Assembly: GCA_963712595.1 (NCBI GenBank) | Contig: CAVQIM010000003.1 | Coordinates: forward strand, 491,280-555,279 | Source: VRUE01 sp963712595 | Lineage (GTDB): Bacteria > Actinomycetota > Thermoleophilia > Solirubrobacterales > 70-9 | Direction: 5' to 3' | DNA length: 64,000 bases | Translations under genes and position numbers: made by a program | Shown: positions 62,901 to 64,000 of the stretch, in pieces | Layout: the number at the start of each line of letters is the position of its first letter | How positions within the stretch are numbered: the first letter of the stretch is position 1 | Notes under the pieces: generated by a model | The model's input: only the letters and a program-made list of their open reading frames with translations | Database searches by the model: none | Told to the model about the DNA's origin: nothing

Positions 62901-64000
62901 GGCTCGAGCGATGACGGCTCGGTCGCCTTCTTCGAAGTCCCGCCTGGCAAGCCCGCGCTGCGCGCCGGCGCGGCAGCGGGGAAGCCCAACCTCTACGTCT
63001 GGGATCGCGAGAGCGGCGTCCTGCGCGTCGCCGGGGCACTCAACGACGGCAAAGCGCCGCGCGGCGGTGCCTTCGCCGGTCCCTATAGCTGGGTGACGGG
63101 GCAGACCACCTTCGGCGGCGCCCGCGCCGCCTACTACACCCGCGACGAGCACGCGATCGCCCCCGATGGCTCGAGCGTCTACTTCACCGAGTCCGGAACC
63201 GGGCAGCTGTATTTGCGCCTCAACCCGACCGAGCCGCAAAGCGAAGTGGTGATCAACGAAGGCAAAGAAGAATGCACCGAACCCGAGCTCGCCTGCACGA
63301 TCCACGTCTCGGCTTCGCAGAAGGACAACGGCACCGGTGAGAAAGGCGCCGACTCGGCCGGGCCCCATCCCGCCGCCTTCCTCGGCGCAACCGCCGATGG
63401 CTCCCAGGCCTACTTGATGAGCTCGGAGATGCTGACCAACGACGCCAACACCGGCACCGAACAGCCGCCAGCGCAGATCGGCACTGCCAAACCCGGCGCC
63501 ACCGAACCCGAAGAGGTGAAACCCGACTTGCTCTTCAAGCACGCGGTTGGTCTTGCCACTTCACCCGATGGCGAATACATCTACTGGGCCGATCCGTCCA
63601 AGGGCACGATCGGCCGCGCCAAGCTGGATGGCTCCAACGCGCCGAGTGAAATCAACGACGAATTCATCGTCCCGGGCGAAACTCACTTTGAAACCCACCC
63701 GAAAAGCAAACCCGAAGTCACTACCTCCGCTCCCAGCAGTCCCCGCTACGTCGCCGTCGACGACGAATACGTCTACTGGACCAACACCGGCCCGCTGGGT
63801 GACTACGGCGTCGGCGACCAACCGGTCGAAGGCGCCGGCACGATCGGCCGCGCCAAGCTGAACGGGACCGAAGCGACGCAGGTCGAACCCGAATTCATCA
63901 CCGGCGCGTCTGAACCAGAGGGGATCGCGGTCAGTGACGAACACATCTTCTGGGCCAACGGAGAAGGCGGTGGCTTTGGAGAGGGCATCTCCGGCGGCTC
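59937..64000 (+). CDS. Partial giant NHL/beta-propeller surface protein
   Basis: Open from GTG 59937 (AAGGAG at 59923-59928) past the window edge: at least 1354 codons. A long basic leader precedes a signal sequence (LWVALFSIACALGLLAAPAGA, ending near residue 69). Two almost identical NHL-repeat propeller segments follow (GLAIDSAGNRYVADYAAGEV, ALAVDSQGNVYV), produced by an 852-bp tandem duplication. After them come a divergent InlB-repeat-like beta module (VTLTATPQPGSLF ... SVTANF), a fibronectin-III-like segment (TGLTPHTAYRFRVVASNVAG), and further propeller blades such as YIYWADPSKGTIGRAKLDG. Secreted, probably surface-bound; no catalytic motif. The antisense open frames in this region are artefacts. 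Confidence 0.85.
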   Translation, partial: MRSHAKASPAGSSMRQAKGLGRIFRGAAAARDGSSRTDGSSAPARKLWVALFSIACALGLLAAPAGAALPTHAELPALNLTGFERVRGLAIDSAGNRYVADYAAGEVKIYSPSGTPITSFETSNEDGPFALAVDSQGNVYVNSRGLDVVKYAPSSFPPTDSTTYALDRVIVAEESYGVAVDPATDNVYVPFQEHISSFEPDGTAISTSIGEGLPGGFHWFSSVAVRGSDGKIFTYDRSEKKAYVLNPDGTTALAEVDGSATKAGSFETGYRSIALDQSNGHFYLADIGSTHKVIDEFDSGGELVSEIPTPSGLSDPDPSAVAVDNSGGENAGDVFFSAGINPSSVLAFGPLTQPTHAELPALNLTGFERVRGLAIDSAGNRYVADYAAGEVKIYSPSGTPVTSFETSNEDGPFALAVDSQGNVYVNSRGLDVVKYAPSSFPPTDSTTYALDRVIVAEESYGVAVDPATDNVYVPFQEHISSFEPDGTAISTSIGEGLPGGFHWFSSVAVRGSDGKIFTYDRSEKKAYVLNPDGTAILAEVDGSATKAGSFETGYRSIALDQSNGHFYLADIGSTHKVIDEFDSGGELVSEIPTPSGLSDPDPSAVAVDNSGGENAGDVFFSAGINPSNVLAFGPLSYAQFFTLKVLNTGAGEGTVTSAPAGVNCGPTCAVDFQEGTEVTLTATPQPGSLFNSWKGCDTVVANECKVTISAARSVTANFSTKPAIESQSVRPRDTSALLKATINPNGEETSYQFEFLSEAAYQANGESFSGPEEPIKRPASPESIGDGDDGVEVSAEITGLTPHTAYRFRVVASNVAGTSEGKAIAFTTYLPPDVFGSCPANDVYRQGKPSASLPDCRVYEQASPVDKNGGDVIGSIKQARASVDGERVSFEAPAPIPGAEGSQTFTPLFLGSRGPSGWSTQGLLPPQSAGRQGLVMGWNPDFSHVFAWATKIGAPNATALFDRWTTSPGTVNQLTPYVPNLGEVTFFPGSSDDGSVAFFEVPPGKPALRAGAAAGKPNLYVWDRESGVLRVAGALNDGKAPRGGAFAGPYSWVTGQTTFGGARAAYYTRDEHAIAPDGSSVYFTESGTGQLYLRLNPTEPQSEVVINEGKEECTEPELACTIHVSASQKDNGTGEKGADSAGPHPAAFLGATADGSQAYLMSSEMLTNDANTGTEQPPAQIGTAKPGATEPEEVKPDLLFKHAVGLATSPDGEYIYWADPSKGTIGRAKLDGSNAPSEINDEFIVPGETHFETHPKSKPEVTTSAPSSPRYVAVDDEYVYWTNTGPLGDYGVGDQPVEGAGTIGRAKLNGTEATQVEPEFITGASEPEGIAVSDEHIFWANGEGGGFGEGISGG
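60147..61850 (+). repeat. 852-bp tandem duplication within the NHL protein gene
   Basis: The stretch from 60147 to 60998 is repeated from 60999 to about 61850 with a constant offset of 852 bp (284 codons, frame kept). I see only about a dozen substitutions, for example ATC to GTC near 61138 and a cluster around 61537-61559. Each unit encodes one NHL propeller segment. Confidence 0.9.

Noticed and set aside
61764..63542. 592-codon open frame on the minus strand in the NHL gene
   Set aside because: Glycine/arginine-rich antisense of a well-supported plus-strand secreted protein; no domain or ribosome-binding site.

Overview
The window is a GC-rich chromosomal segment around a bacterial replication origin. 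Gene content (rnpA-yidD-yidC-jag-rsmG-parA-parB on one side, dnaA-dnaN-recF-dciA-gyrB-gyrA on the other), an FHA/PP2C/RodA/PBP/PASTA-kinase cluster close to the origin, frequent GTG/TTG starts and a giant NHL-type surface protein all suggest a high-GC actinobacterium. Thermoleophilia/Solirubrobacterales is my best guess; this is inference without any database search.

Layout. 1-6.8 kb: envelope and housekeeping genes (partial membrane glycosyltransferase-like protein, alkaline-phosphatase-fold hydrolase, PLP aminotransferase plus a first Ddl-like ligase, GNAT, bifunctional nuclease) and tRNA-Ile(GAU). 6.9-11.7 kb, minus strand: parB, parA, rsmG, jag, yidC, yidD, rnpA, rpmH, with a parS-like site. 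11.8-21 kb, plus strand: dnaA, likely oriC, dnaN, recF, dciA, gyrB, gyrA. 21-24.5 kb: HAD hydrolase, HNH endonuclease, pheA and an anchored CARDB-like protein. 24.5-33.7 kb: kinase-fhaA-fhaB-pstP-rodA-pbpA-pknB-ddl, a cell-wall growth and signalling operon, facing another kinase. 35.3-37.8 kb: dedA-uppP-purM. 37.9-49.8 kb: a surface polysaccharide locus (nucleotide-sugar dehydratase, polymerase/ligase, flippase, glycosyltransferases, phosphoglycosyl transferase, acyltransferases). 49.8-53 kb: DUF3105-like protein, metF, a collapsed sugar transporter and an enoyl-CoA hydratase. 53.2-59.7 kb: seven TetR genes (eight TetR domains, one gene a double fusion) around a Phd/PIN toxin-antitoxin pair. 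59.9 kb to the edge: the start of a very large NHL beta-propeller surface protein with an 852-bp internal tandem duplication.

The most unusual feature is a set of dispersed palindromic elements of about 80-130 bp. I sort them into four families, called here PE-1 (4 copies), PE-2 (3), PE-3 (3) and PE-4 (2). Within a family some internal segments are conserved, while the long stem arms differ completely from copy to copy yet stay self-complementary, so the structure covaries. Most copies sit directly against a stop codon; one supplies the apparent start codon of rsmG; two PE-3 copies lie in frame inside a membrane-protein gene; two inverted PE-2 copies bracket a HAD gene. No transposase or reverse transcriptase is visible in the window. 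I do not recognise these families and regard them as the best candidate for an undescribed system here.
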